DNA of 64,000 nucleotides from an uncultured Bacteroidales bacterium (GTDB lineage: Bacteria; Bacteroidota; Bacteroidia; Bacteroidales; UBA932): contig CAJOLJ010000002.1 of assembly GCA_905235445.1 (NCBI GenBank), positions 62,001 through 126,000 on the forward strand. Direction: 5' to 3'. A program made the position numbers and the translations under genes. The notes under the pieces are model-generated. The model saw only the letters and a list, made by a program, of their open reading frames with translations, was not told the origin of the DNA and ran no database searches. Shown here in pieces: positions 8,033 through 16,872 of this stretch; positions within the stretch are counted from its first letter, which is position 1, and every line of letters starts with the position of its first letter.

Positions 8033-10213
8033 TTAATTCCTGTTTCCGGGATTGAACTTGGGGACGGTTATTTTCTGGGAGAACACGACTCTCCCCATGA
8101 TATCATACTCTATGATTTCCATTTCCGAGGCTTCGCCCGGAGGGCAGATACTGCCGAAAGGGTCACGGGGGATCATTTCCAGGCGCACACCCCCGTGGGG
8201 AGTGGGTCCGTTCTTGCTGGTTATATACTTCCGCTCCTCATCCCCGTCCCAGTCATCCTCATCCTCGTCCTCCCACTCCTCCTGGTCATCCTCCCCTTCG
8301 TCCCAGTCCCCGTTCTCCTCCATGAACCTTTCCTTTATATCTTCAGTCATATCCGCCAACGTGTCAGTAAGGGCGTCGAAGTACCCGTCCAGCTTATAGT
8401 AGCTGATGGTGTCGACATCGGCATTCAGGACAACGGACTCGGGCATCTTATCTTTATCGAGGGGATGTACTATGTCCCGAAGGGCATGGAGGGCAAGTTC
8501 CCCGAAAACCATATCGGTCAAGGTCTCTTCCACCCGCCCGAAGTCAAATCCTCCCCAAAGGGATTGAAGAACTTCGTCATCATACCCGTCCCCGTCATCC
8601 CCACTATCATCGAAGTCTTCGTCCTCGGTGGGCTCGTAGGATCCGGTCCTGTCGTCCTCGGCGATTCCCAGTGCCACCGCCAACATCAGCAAGTCCTGTG
8701 TGGGGTATGTCGCCTCCAGGGTTCCCCGGTCTTTGGAGACTGCGATGTACTGGCCCTGTGCGGAGGGTGTCTTGGCGTCCATCGCATAGAAAATGATGCA
8801 GTCCGGCAAGCGGAAATAGAACCTGATGCCTTTCTGTCCGGTCCTGCGGGCGAACTCGGTAGCCATAGCCAGGCAGAGCGCATAGTAATCCGTATCCAGA
8901 TTCTTGCTGATCCACTCCACGTCATACTGGTCGGAGGGCTGTTCGAGGCCCACCGCCATGGGAGGGTTGACTACTCCATAGGAGATCTCGGAAATCAGGT
9001 TGGTGAAATGTATTTCATCGAAATAGTCGGTGAGGTCCAGGTGCGCAGTCGTAAATTGGACTGCGCAGAGGGCACCGGCAAGGAAGCCGCTGGCGCTCCT
9101 GTCCCCGCCGTGGGACACGGCAATCTCAAGTGTCCTCTCGAAATCGCCATTCGCACTGAGGCAGGCAAAGAGGGCGATGAGAAGGACGGACTCGGCGCTC
9201 TTGCCATCCCCCAGATTGCGCAGATATGTCAAGCGGTCCACACCTGGGGAGAGCGGGGTGCTCTGAAGTATATACTCCACCTTACCGAAGAAATCCTCCA
9301 TCTGGGCAATCTGTTCCTCCCTGCGGGGCACGTAGATTTCAAGGTGCAGTTTCTTGAAGAGCCTCTTCGGGACCTTGTCACTCAGGGTGAACTTCCCCTC
9401 CATCAGGTCACGGGTACTGTCCAGGGCCTCCTGCACGGCGATACGAAGATCGGTGGAGCCGGGATTGCCCTTCATGAAGACGTTCCAGACCTGGGAGAGG
9501 AACATCCCTGAGAGGATGCTCGGGAAGCAGTGAGTCGTCATCGTCATCGCCTCCGCGACGAAAGAACCCAACCAGGCTCCATGGTACTTTTCCTTCACCT
9601 TGGCCGGGACCTTCTTCATGCCGGCGTGGGCGTCAAAAAGACGGATGCTCATAAGCGGGAACACCCACAGGAGGTGGGACGGCCCGACAGCGGTTTCCAC
9701 CTCATCCAGCAGAATGTCATATTTCTCGTCAACATTGTCCTTGAGTATCTTCATGAACAGTGGATCGGCCCTCTTCTTCCCATAAAGGGTATCGAGTCCG
9801 ATGACCCATGAAGAGATATTGCCATTCCGGGCGAATCTCCTGACTTTCTTCAGGTCGAAATCCCCCTTCTGCATAAGAAGCCACGCGGCGTATGCCTTGT
9901 ACGCTTCGTCAAAGTATTGGATGTCCGGGTCGATGTCCATGGCCTTGTAATCCTCGGCCCGGGACGCCAAATAAGATGTGTGGCAGAAATTGGACAGGGC
10001 CTGGACGGTATATGAGGTATGATTCTTTTCCGGAGAAAGAGTGTCGAGGGAAGGAAAGGTGATCTCTCCCTTGGAAGATATCTTCGTGAGATTGCCGAAG
10101 GCATCACCGAGGACGGCGCCCATAACGGCGGAGTACAGGTGCGGAGCCACTGGGGACGGCATGTAGTTGCTGTCGGACATGATGTGCTGTAACTGAGTGT
10201 TTATTGATTGCAT
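8033..10213 (-). CDS. Degenerate ADP-ribosylglycohydrolase-like protein with acidic C-terminal region
   Basis: Product of 726 residues without a signal peptide. Residues 25-390 follow the DraG/ARH fold: GAVLGDAFG at 32-40 opens the domain, and LGDGKSAESVLLIALFA (334-350) followed by HGGDRSASGFLAGAL (368-382) matches the second metal-site helix. The metal ligands are altered. The family's TDDT site is replaced by HTSYT near 65-69, and the second D of the GGDxDS/T site is lost (GGDRSA). I therefore expect a non-catalytic, ADP-ribose-binding or structural role. Residues 430-726 are unlike the enzyme and contain two very acidic stretches (around 540-560 and 645-665). The first ATG gives an extra 11 residues before a second ATG (MSDSNYMP), and either may be used. 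Placement upstream of glycosidase genes does not explain it. Confidence 0.75.
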   Translation of the reverse strand: MQSINTQLQHIMSDSNYMPSPVAPHLYSAVMGAVLGDAFGNLTKISSKGEITFPSLDTLSPEKNHTSYTVQALSNFCHTSYLASRAEDYKAMDIDPDIQYFDEAYKAYAAWLLMQKGDFDLKKVRRFARNGNISSWVIGLDTLYGKKRADPLFMKILKDNVDEKYDILLDEVETAVGPSHLLWVFPLMSIRLFDAHAGMKKVPAKVKEKYHGAWLGSFVAEAMTMTTHCFPSILSGMFLSQVWNVFMKGNPGSTDLRIAVQEALDSTRDLMEGKFTLSDKVPKRLFKKLHLEIYVPRREEQIAQMEDFFGKVEYILQSTPLSPGVDRLTYLRNLGDGKSAESVLLIALFACLSANGDFERTLEIAVSHGGDRSASGFLAGALCAVQFTTAHLDLTDYFDEIHFTNLISEISYGVVNPPMAVGLEQPSDQYDVEWISKNLDTDYYALCLAMATEFARRTGQKGIRFYFRLPDCIIFYAMDAKTPSAQGQYIAVSKDRGTLEATYPTQDLLMLAVALGIAEDDRTGSYEPTEDEDFDDSGDDGDGYDDEVLQSLWGGFDFGRVEETLTDMVFGELALHALRDIVHPLDKDKMPESVVLNADVDTISYYKLDGYFDALTDTLADMTEDIKERFMEENGDWDEGEDDQEEWEDEDEDDWDGDEERKYITSKNGPTPHGGVRLEMIPRDPFGSICPPGEASEMEIIEYDIMGRVVFSQKITVPKFNPGNRN

Positions 10214-10394
10214 GAAAAACCGCCGGGGGCGCTGCGCAAAGCCCCCTCAAGCAGTTTCAGTGCCACTGAATTGCGAATATAGCAAGAAAAATCCGATAAT
10301 GGGAAGATTTTTCCGGGGGCTTTGCCCCGAAGAGGAAAAAGAAGTCCGCTCTTTAAAAATTGTCACTTTTTCCCCTGTCTTTCCTTCGGAAAGG
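10214..10394. other. Divergent intergenic region with two GC hairpins
   Basis: The spacer between the minus-strand ARH-like gene and the plus-strand lipoprotein runs to 10553. It holds two strong GC stems, GGGGGC/GCCCCC near 10224-10246 and CGGGGGC/GCCCCG near 10314-10328, and the plus-strand promoter at 10395-10425. No Bacteroidota-type promoter with a full match was found for the minus-strand gene; TATATTCG near 10282 is a one-mismatch -7 candidate. No small gene was recognised. Confidence 0.4.
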
Positions 10395-10425
10395 TTGACA
10401 AAAGGGAGCAAAAAGAGTATCTTTG
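10395..10425 (+). promoter_or_regulatory. Promoter of the modular surface lipoprotein
   Basis: TTG (10395-10397), a 20-base spacer and TATCTTTG (10418-10425) match the Bacteroides -33/-7 pattern. Transcription from about 10432 gives a leader of roughly 120 bases before the ATG at 10554. Confidence 0.7.
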
Positions 10426-10553
10426 CTATCCCAACAGATACTTTCATCATCCGCATCCTGCAGGAAACATGGTCCTGCATGGAGCATACCACACTCGCAA
10501 ACACTACGGATAGTACCAATCGTTTTTTTTAAATAACCAAAAATCTAACTTTA

Positions 10554-13500
10554 ATGAAAAGGGTTCTTTGCTTTGCATCAGCAGTTGCGCTCCTTCTTGG
10601 CGCATTCTCCTGTACCCGCGAAGAAATCGTTCCCATCCAGCAGGGCGGGAATGAAGTTGACGCGACTTTCACCGTCACCCTCGCATCTTCGGCTGCCACA
10701 AAGGCCATGAGCGACGGGACAACGGTGGATGAACTCCTGGTCGGCATCTACGACAAGGACGGTGTGTACATCTCCGAGGACAAGGCTACCGTCAGCAACA
10801 AGGTCGGCACCTTCAACACGAAGCTCGTAAACGGCGGCACATACCAGATCGTATTCTGGGCCCAGAAGAGCGGTACCGGCTACTATGCGGTTGACTTCCC
10901 CAACAAGAAGATGACCGTCTCCAACTTGTCTTCCCTCGCCAATGACGAGACCCGTGACGCATTCTTCGCCAACGAGACGGTCCTCGTCACTGCCTCCACC
11001 GGACAGGACACTTACATCAACAAGGAAATCGTACTGAGGCGTCCCTTCGCCCAGGTGAACGTTCTCGCTCCCAATGAGGACATTGCGGCGGCAAAGGCCG
11101 TGGGCATTGAGTTCGCATCCTCGTCGATGACCCTGCAGAAGGTTCCTACGACCCTCGACCTGTTCGCCGGTACGGTAGCTGACCCCAAGGACATCGAGTT
11201 CAAGGACGCTCCCGTGACAGAGAGCGCCGCTCACGGCAATTACGCCAACACCCACCAGAGGATTCTGACGAACTATGTCCTCGCAGGTGAGAACACTGTC
11301 GATGTCACTTTCGTTGTCAACTCCAAGGAAGGGACCGCAGCGAAGGACCCCATCCCCTTCGCCCTTACCAACGTCCCCATCAAGAAGAACTACCGCACCA
11401 ACATCATCGGTGACGTCTTCCGTGTGGATGCCCAGTTCACTGTCACCATCAATCCCGAGTTCGAGGGTGAGCAGGAGTACGATCCCAATGCCGAGGTTCC
11501 GGACAATCCCGACGATCCTGACAACCCCACAGAGGAAAGCGGTGACTACGTGAAGGTCACCGAGGCTCCCGCCGACTGGGCCGGCACTTATCTTATCGTC
11601 TATGAGGGCGACGGAACGGATCCCGTAGCTTTCAACACCGGTCTGGAGACAATCGATGCTGTTGAGAACGGTATCTCTGTCACAATCGTTGACAACACTA
11701 TAGCTTCCAACGAGACCGTTGACGCAGCAGCCGTCACCATCGAGGCTATCGACGGTGGCTATGCCATCAAGGCAGCAAATGGCCTGTACTTCGGTCAGGA
11801 GAGCGACGCCAACGGCCTGAAAGCTGGCGAGACCCCTTACGTCAACACCATTTCCCTGGAAGAGGACGGTGCGGGAATTGTTTCCGCAGACGCCCACCTG
11901 CGTTACAACTCCGCTTCCAACCAGCTCCGCTTCAGGTACTACAAGAGCACTTCCTACGCCAACCAGAAGCCCATCCAGCTTTACAAGAAGGGTGCAGGAA
12001 GCTCCACCACCGACCCCGATGAGCCCACCGTCGACCCCAATGTCGCGACCAATGTCGCAGGCATCGTGGCACAGATTTCCACAGAGTCCACAGGCGCAGA
12101 TACCGCCTCCGATTACACCGCCGAGTTCACCACCAACAATGCCGTGGTCTCCTATGTGAACGGAAGCAACGTCTACATCGAGGATGCCAGCGGCGCCATC
12201 CTCCTCTACATGAGGGACAGCGGACTTAGCGCAGGTGACAAGATCACCGGCAAGCTCTCCGGAAAGGGATACTGGTACCGTGGCCTCCCCGAGATCACTT
12301 CAGTCGGTGAGGAGATGGTAAGCTCTGCAGGCGGGACCATTCCCGAGACTGTCATGACCATCGCCGAGCTTACCGCCGACTACACCGCCAACCTCAGCCG
12401 CAGGATCAAGGTTGAGGGCATTACCGTGACAGACGGCATTGCTGACGGAGACCGCAACGGAAAAGTCAAGCAGGGCGATAACGAGATTGCGGTGTACGCC
12501 AATCTCAACAATCAGGGCCTCGTCCTTGAAGCGGATGCCACGGGTGACCTCATCTGCTTCCCCGGCATTTACAGCACCACCCAGCAGCTCATCTTCTGGG
12601 ACAACTCCTTCTTCACTGCGTCCACCGGTGGCGATGACAATCCCACAGTGGATGACGAGACGACGATCTCCCAGATAATCGCCCTTGAGGACAACGCCAC
12701 TTGCGAGATTACCGCAGTGGTGGGAGCCCTCTCTTCAAGGGGTTATGTCCTCACGGACGGGACCGATGCAATCTTCGTTTACGAAAGCGCCAACAAGCCC
12801 GCCCTGGGTGACAAGGTGAAGGTTGCGGGAACCAAGACCACCTACAACGGGGTTCCCGAAATCACCACACCTACGGCATTCGAGACCATCTCCACAGGCA
12901 ATGCCATATCCTATCCTGCCATCGTAGACATCACATCATCCGTCGAGAACTACAGCGCCTCCACAGCCCAGTACATCATGTTCGAGGGCACCCTGTCAAT
13001 CTCCGGGAACTATTACAATGTAGCATTCGACGGAGTGGATACCGCAACAAAGCAGGGCAGCATCTATTATCCCCATGAGAGCCTCGGCGCATCTGCCTAT
13101 GACGGACAGAAGATCAAGGTTGTCGGATACTTCAACGGACTGAGCGGAGGTGGCAGATTCGTGAATATCATTGCAACTGCAATCGAGACTTCAGGGACCA
13201 CCGGAGGAGATGACAATCCCGGTGGCGGTGATGACAATCCCGGTAGCGGGACCACCGTGGCCAGTGTCAGCGAAATCATCACGGCGGAAGTCGGCACGAC
13301 CGTCACCTTCGGCGGATTGGTGTCCGGCCTCACCTCCAGGGGTTATGTCGTAACTGACGGCACCAACGCCATATATGTCTATGAAACCGCCAACACGCCC
13401 GCAATCGGGGACGAGGTTGAAATTACCGGGACAATGAAGAGCTACAGCGGCATTATTGAAATTGACCCCGTGAGCGAGTTCAAGACCGTTTCCACCGGCA

Positions 13501-13799
13501 ACGCCATCACCTACCCCACCCCCAAGGATGTCACCCTCATTGCGACCGATTATTCATCGACGACCTCCGAGTTCATCTCCCTCAAGGGGAAACTGATAAA
13601 ATCAGGGAACTACTACAACGTGGAGATCGACGGCGTGGACACTGCCACTAAGATGGGAAGCGTAAGCTCCCCTCATTCCAGCCTGGGTGCCGATTCTTAT
13701 GTGGACAAGACTGTCACCATTACGGGATATTTCGGTGGCCTCACCGGAAGCGGCAGATATCTGAACATCCTTACAACCAAGATTGAGGTTGTCCAGTAG
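10554..13799 (+). CDS. Large modular surface lipoprotein with fimbrillin-like N-domain and OB-fold repeats
   Basis: Product of 1081 residues. A type II signal ends in AFSC (C20) followed by TREE. Residues 25-300 resemble the Bacteroidales N-terminal domain grouped with fimbrillin-like proteins (DUF6562 type). A Pro/Asp/Asn linker (about 317-330) is followed by a VTEAPADWAGTYLIVYEG domain, then a single OB-like module (about 500-690) and two tandem modules of about 185 residues (about 705-880 and 895-1081) that share phrases such as SRGYVLTDGT, TISTGNAISYP and GNYYNV. Linkers of the DDNPGGGDDNPG kind separate them. It has its own promoter and a strong terminator, so it is a single-gene unit. 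The likely role is surface adhesion or ligand binding; no enzymatic motif was seen. Domain names come from memory of the families. Confidence 0.8.
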   Translation: MKRVLCFASAVALLLGAFSCTREEIVPIQQGGNEVDATFTVTLASSAATKAMSDGTTVDELLVGIYDKDGVYISEDKATVSNKVGTFNTKLVNGGTYQIVFWAQKSGTGYYAVDFPNKKMTVSNLSSLANDETRDAFFANETVLVTASTGQDTYINKEIVLRRPFAQVNVLAPNEDIAAAKAVGIEFASSSMTLQKVPTTLDLFAGTVADPKDIEFKDAPVTESAAHGNYANTHQRILTNYVLAGENTVDVTFVVNSKEGTAAKDPIPFALTNVPIKKNYRTNIIGDVFRVDAQFTVTINPEFEGEQEYDPNAEVPDNPDDPDNPTEESGDYVKVTEAPADWAGTYLIVYEGDGTDPVAFNTGLETIDAVENGISVTIVDNTIASNETVDAAAVTIEAIDGGYAIKAANGLYFGQESDANGLKAGETPYVNTISLEEDGAGIVSADAHLRYNSASNQLRFRYYKSTSYANQKPIQLYKKGAGSSTTDPDEPTVDPNVATNVAGIVAQISTESTGADTASDYTAEFTTNNAVVSYVNGSNVYIEDASGAILLYMRDSGLSAGDKITGKLSGKGYWYRGLPEITSVGEEMVSSAGGTIPETVMTIAELTADYTANLSRRIKVEGITVTDGIADGDRNGKVKQGDNEIAVYANLNNQGLVLEADATGDLICFPGIYSTTQQLIFWDNSFFTASTGGDDNPTVDDETTISQIIALEDNATCEITAVVGALSSRGYVLTDGTDAIFVYESANKPALGDKVKVAGTKTTYNGVPEITTPTAFETISTGNAISYPAIVDITSSVENYSASTAQYIMFEGTLSISGNYYNVAFDGVDTATKQGSIYYPHESLGASAYDGQKIKVVGYFNGLSGGGRFVNIIATAIETSGTTGGDDNPGGGDDNPGSGTTVASVSEIITAEVGTTVTFGGLVSGLTSRGYVVTDGTNAIYVYETANTPAIGDEVEITGTMKSYSGIIEIDPVSEFKTVSTGNAITYPTPKDVTLIATDYSSTTSEFISLKGKLIKSGNYYNVEIDGVDTATKMGSVSSPHSSLGADSYVDKTVTITGYFGGLTGSGRYLNILTTKIEVVQ

Positions 13800-13846
13800 C
13801 ATTCCTGCAGGGATGCCAGTGCGAGGCATCTCACCAACTGATTATT

Positions 13847-13881
13847 CCATCCCCGGATTCCCGGGGATGGTTTTTGTTGTT
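13847..13881 (+). terminator. Rho-independent terminator after the surface lipoprotein
   Basis: A perfect 10-bp inverted repeat, CCATCCCCGG/CCGGGGATGG (13847-13856 and 13861-13870), with a four-base loop is followed by TTTTTGTTGTT. It lies 48 bases after the stop codon. Confidence 0.85.
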
Positions 13882-13977
13882 CATCCCTCTTGTCTGATGT
13901 TCACCTCGGGCAGAGGGTTTTTGGTTTATTTCTTGCAGCAAAAGCCTCAGTATCTTGAACAGTAAAGACCTTGAAAG

Positions 13978-14430
13978 ATGATTCTCTCCCTGACATATCC
14001 TGAAATATGCTCGATGATAAAGGAAAGGGCCGGCTATGACCTGGACCTTTCCTACAGAGCCAACGACTGCTTTCACGTTGAGTACAATGCCTCAGTGAAA
14101 GTTCCCCTCATCGGGAAGAATGTCTCCAAAAAGATCGGTGCGGACATTCACCTCATCGGGATAAACGGAAGCAGGGTGGCGGCCAGAATCGATGCCGGGA
14201 CCATGCTGAATTTCCTGCTGGACACTTTCAAGTCAAAGATTCAGGGCAAACTTCCCCCCGGGGTCGTGAAAAGCATTGAGGGGGGAAGGATAGAACTTAA
14301 CCTGGAGAAGATAGACAAGGTGAAGCCAGTGCTTGACTCTCTCATCCTCAACAATGTCATATTCAGCAGGGAAGGCCTGTATGTGGATGCATCGATAAGG
14401 GGAGAGAAGAACAGGACTGCCATGGTCTGA
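13978..14430 (+). CDS. Small protein of unknown function
   Basis: I do not recognise this 150-residue product. It has no signal peptide or membrane segment. The sequence alternates short beta-type stretches (ASVKVPLIG, IGADIHLIGI, GLYVDASIRG) with one amphipathic helix (MLNFLLDTFKSKIQGKL), which suggests a small alpha/beta or lipid-binding-like fold. It lies between the terminator of the surface lipoprotein and the terminator of the large minus-strand cluster, so it is convergent with that cluster and not part of its operon. No convincing promoter was found before it. GC content and codon use look like the neighbours. Confidence 0.65.
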   Translation: MILSLTYPEICSMIKERAGYDLDLSYRANDCFHVEYNASVKVPLIGKNVSKKIGADIHLIGINGSRVAARIDAGTMLNFLLDTFKSKIQGKLPPGVVKSIEGGRIELNLEKIDKVKPVLDSLILNNVIFSREGLYVDASIRGEKNRTAMV

Positions 14431-14515
14431 ACAAGGAAAGAAGCCTGCTTCGGAGATGGGCTGGTTGGGGGGTTGTTTCATCGGAAAGCGCGAATACAGG
14501 CTCAGCAGATGCGGC

Positions 14516-14551
14516 AAAAAAGAGGGTGGGACTGCCTACACAGTCCCACCC
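14516..14551 (-). terminator. Rho-independent terminator ending the large minus-strand cluster
   Basis: An 11-bp perfect stem, GGGTGGGACTG/CAGTCCCACCC (14524-14534 and 14541-14551), is followed on the minus strand by CTCTTTTTT. It lies 30 bases past the stop codon of the YbjN-like gene and marks the downstream end of the cluster. Confidence 0.85.
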
Positions 14552-14581
14552 CTGGATTTCAGGGAAGATGTCCCCCAACGA

Positions 14582-14962
14582 TTAGCCCTTCAGCTCATTG
14601 TAGAAGCAGTCACGGGCCTGGACTAGCATGTTCAGTGTCCTTGGAATCACATCCTCATAGTCGGGATTGGTGTCCAGGAGCTGCTCTGCCGTCACGTATA
14701 CGCTGTCACCGTCAACGATGTATGCCTTGACGACCTTCCTCTTGAGGTTCACCGCATTGCAGGCAAGGAGGACATCGGCGAGATTGTCATCATTGACATC
14801 GAAGATAGCGGGGAGGTTGATTTTCAGGAACTCTGAGTCATCGTCATCATAAATGATGGTGAAGTTGAGCATGTTGTAGCGGAAGTACAGGCCGTAATCC
14901 CTGGGCTCCGGCCTTAAGCCTTGGCTTGAGAGGTACTCGGAAATGTCTTGAATTCTACTCAT
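14582..14962 (-). CDS. YbjN-like protein, last gene of the SrfB/SrfC cluster
   Basis: A 126-residue soluble protein without signal peptide. The pattern of an N-terminal helix (ISEYLSSQGLRPE), antiparallel strands (YFRYNMLNFTIIYDDDD, FLKINLPAIFDV), a long helix and a final helix resembles the YbjN family, whose fold is like that of type III secretion chaperones. YbjN-like proteins often bind partner proteins rather than catalyse. Here the gene begins 25 bases after the kinase-AAA+ gene and shares its promoter at 16794-16824, so a chaperone or adaptor for the kinase-AAA+ protein, or for another cluster product, is a reasonable inference. Family assignment is by pattern only. Confidence 0.6.
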   Translation of the reverse strand: MSRIQDISEYLSSQGLRPEPRDYGLYFRYNMLNFTIIYDDDDSEFLKINLPAIFDVNDDNLADVLLACNAVNLKRKVVKAYIVDGDSVYVTAEQLLDTNPDYEDVIPRTLNMLVQARDCFYNELKG

Positions 14963-14987
14963 AGTTCGTACTTGTGTTAAAGTTGTG

Positions 14988-16730
14988 TTAAAATCCTATT
15001 CTGGAGACTTTTTCCTTCGGCGGGAGGGATGATTTGTTACTCTTTATCGAATTCTGCAGAAGCACATTGGTTATCGGCTCATCTGCGAGGGCTGCCATCA
15101 GTGCGGCATCGTTCGCAATGAATGCGATGTCGGATGAGGCATAGTTGTCGGTCATCTCTGCGAGAGTGTCATAGTTGATGTCATCGGCGAGGGGACGCCC
15201 CTTCAGATGAATCTTGAATATTGCCTTGCGGGTCTCGAAGTCCGGGGCGGGAATCTCCACGAGGAGGTCCATCCTACCCTTTCTCTTGACCGCGGGGTCT
15301 ATCATGTCGAGACGGTTGGTTGTGCCGATGACGAAGATTCCCTTGAGGGCGCAGTTATTGAGCTGGCTGAGGAACTCGTTCACCTCCTCCGGCCTGTGCT
15401 CAGAGGCGGATGTCCCCCTGGCAGGGACGAAGGAATCGAACTCATCGAAACAAAGTATCGTGGGAGGGTTCTTCTCGGCCTCCTTGAACAGACTCGCTAT
15501 CTTCCCCTGCGTCCCGTGGACATAGATGCTTCCGAGGTCGGAACCGTTCACCATGGAGAAGTTGAAACCGGCCTCCTCGGCGAACTTCTGGGCGAAGAAG
15601 GTCTTGCCGCATCCCGGAGGACCGTACAGGATCATCCCGTTGGGAGGGGTGAGACGGTATTTCTGAGCCTTTTCCTTGTCCCGAAGAATCCATATCACCC
15701 TCTTCTTCAGGTCCTCTTTCAGTTCATCCATCCCTGCCACATCGGCGAAACCGCCCCCTTTCGCAGGCTTGATTTCCACGGTGACACCCATGTCCTTGTC
15801 CTGGTCCTCCCTCTGGGCGGGGATGTCGTGGGGAGCGGAGGTGGAAGGACTCTTCTTGACTACGAAGGGATCGACCTTGCCGGTCAGGAAGTCCATGGCA
15901 TAGGAATCGTCGGGCCTCGCTTCGGGGTCCTTTTCGAGGAGAATCGATATGATCTTGATGAGACGGTCGCTGACCCCTTTTTCCTTGAGGGCCCCCCTGT
16001 CCAGGTCGGCGGAACGCAGGGTCTTTATCTTCATCTTCTTGGAAAGAAGGGATGCAGTCTCGCTGATGGTACCGTTCCAGGGTGCGATCCCGGTGAGCAT
16101 GGTATACAATACCGCACCGAGGGAGAATATGTCACCCGCAGGGGTGAAAGTCCCATTCACGGCCTCGGGGGAGCAGTACAGGAAATTGAGGTCCTCCGTC
16201 GGGAAAGGTGCGTCCTTGGAAATGGTCTCGCACAGATGTCCCATGTCTATTATCCTCGGGATGTAATTGTCCCCTCCTGCAGAGTCCAGGATAATGTTGC
16301 GGGGAGAGATGTCGTTATGGTTCAGCTTGTGGGTGGAATGAAGATAAGAAAGTCCCTTCAGCACACCCATGGCGATGCTTACCGCCTGGTCCTCCGTGAA
16401 CAGGTGCCCTTCAGCTATGTACTCCGAGAGGAGTTTCCCCTTGAAGTACTCCGTCATCAGATAGGGATAGGACTTGGAGCCCACATTGAGCATGCCCTCG
16501 CCGTGGAAGGATATTATGTTCTCGTGGATAATCTTCCGACAGTTCACTATCTCCCTTACGGTCTTGCCGTCCCTGAGTTTCTCGGGAACAAGATCCATAT
16601 CATACAGCTTCATGAAGTAGGGACTTCCCTTCCAGTCATTGATTTTGTACGTGGAATTGTACATCCCCTCCTTTATCAGGAAGCAAATGCGGTAACCACC
16701 TACTATTTCATTCTCTTTGAGGGTAAACAT
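14988..16730 (-). CDS. Protein kinase-AAA+ ATPase fusion
   Basis: A 580-residue cytosolic protein joining two enzymes. Residues 10-285 are a Ser/Thr-kinase-like domain with the ATP-binding lysine K41 (MKLYD), HND in the catalytic loop at 138-140 (HNDISPRN, with D140 and N145), and DMG at 162-164 where DFG is usual. A PAGDIFSLGAVLYTMLTG segment corresponds to subdomain IX. After a linker (about 290-325) comes an FtsH/VCP-type AAA+ module: Walker A GPPGCGKT at 370-377, Walker B ILCFDEFD at 425-432, sensor GTTNR near 469, and VKRKGRMD in place of the usual arginine-finger segment. HRD to HND and DFG to DMG are unusual, but the key Asp residues remain, so the kinase may be active. It has its own promoter and is followed by the YbjN-like gene. 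I infer a regulatory unfoldase or remodeller for the cluster. Confidence 0.9.
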   Translation of the reverse strand: MFTLKENEIVGGYRICFLIKEGMYNSTYKINDWKGSPYFMKLYDMDLVPEKLRDGKTVREIVNCRKIIHENIISFHGEGMLNVGSKSYPYLMTEYFKGKLLSEYIAEGHLFTEDQAVSIAMGVLKGLSYLHSTHKLNHNDISPRNIILDSAGGDNYIPRIIDMGHLCETISKDAPFPTEDLNFLYCSPEAVNGTFTPAGDIFSLGAVLYTMLTGIAPWNGTISETASLLSKKMKIKTLRSADLDRGALKEKGVSDRLIKIISILLEKDPEARPDDSYAMDFLTGKVDPFVVKKSPSTSAPHDIPAQREDQDKDMGVTVEIKPAKGGGFADVAGMDELKEDLKKRVIWILRDKEKAQKYRLTPPNGMILYGPPGCGKTFFAQKFAEEAGFNFSMVNGSDLGSIYVHGTQGKIASLFKEAEKNPPTILCFDEFDSFVPARGTSASEHRPEEVNEFLSQLNNCALKGIFVIGTTNRLDMIDPAVKRKGRMDLLVEIPAPDFETRKAIFKIHLKGRPLADDINYDTLAEMTDNYASSDIAFIANDAALMAALADEPITNVLLQNSIKSNKSSLPPKEKVSRIGF

Positions 16731-16793
16731 AGTTCAGTGTCAATTATAAGTGCGCCGGACCGAAAAAAGGGAGAGGCCCCCTGTCGGTATTCA

Positions 16794-16824
16794 CAAAAAT
16801 AGGTATTTCAGTTCATTTGGCCAA
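16794..16824 (-). promoter_or_regulatory. Internal promoter for the kinase-AAA+/YbjN unit
   Basis: On the minus strand TTG (16824-16822), a 20-base spacer and TATTTTTG (16801-16794) form a full Bacteroidota-type promoter in the 142-base gap after the repeat-protein gene. Transcription would start near 16787, about 57 bases before the kinase start. It allows the regulator pair to be expressed apart from the 26-kb operon upstream. Confidence 0.7.
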
Positions 16825-16872
16825 GGGCTGCCGCCAGTTCCCGAAAGAAATTCCTTCCCCTTTCTTTCTTTT

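Noticed and set aside
3653..10213. A complete polysaccharide utilisation locus
   Set aside because: GH28 and GH31 genes are present but no susC/susD pair or hybrid two-component regulator lies in the window.
10578..11897. 439-codon minus-strand frame opposite the surface lipoprotein
   Set aside because: No domain, no promoter, and the plus strand has a lipobox, promoter and terminator that define the real gene.
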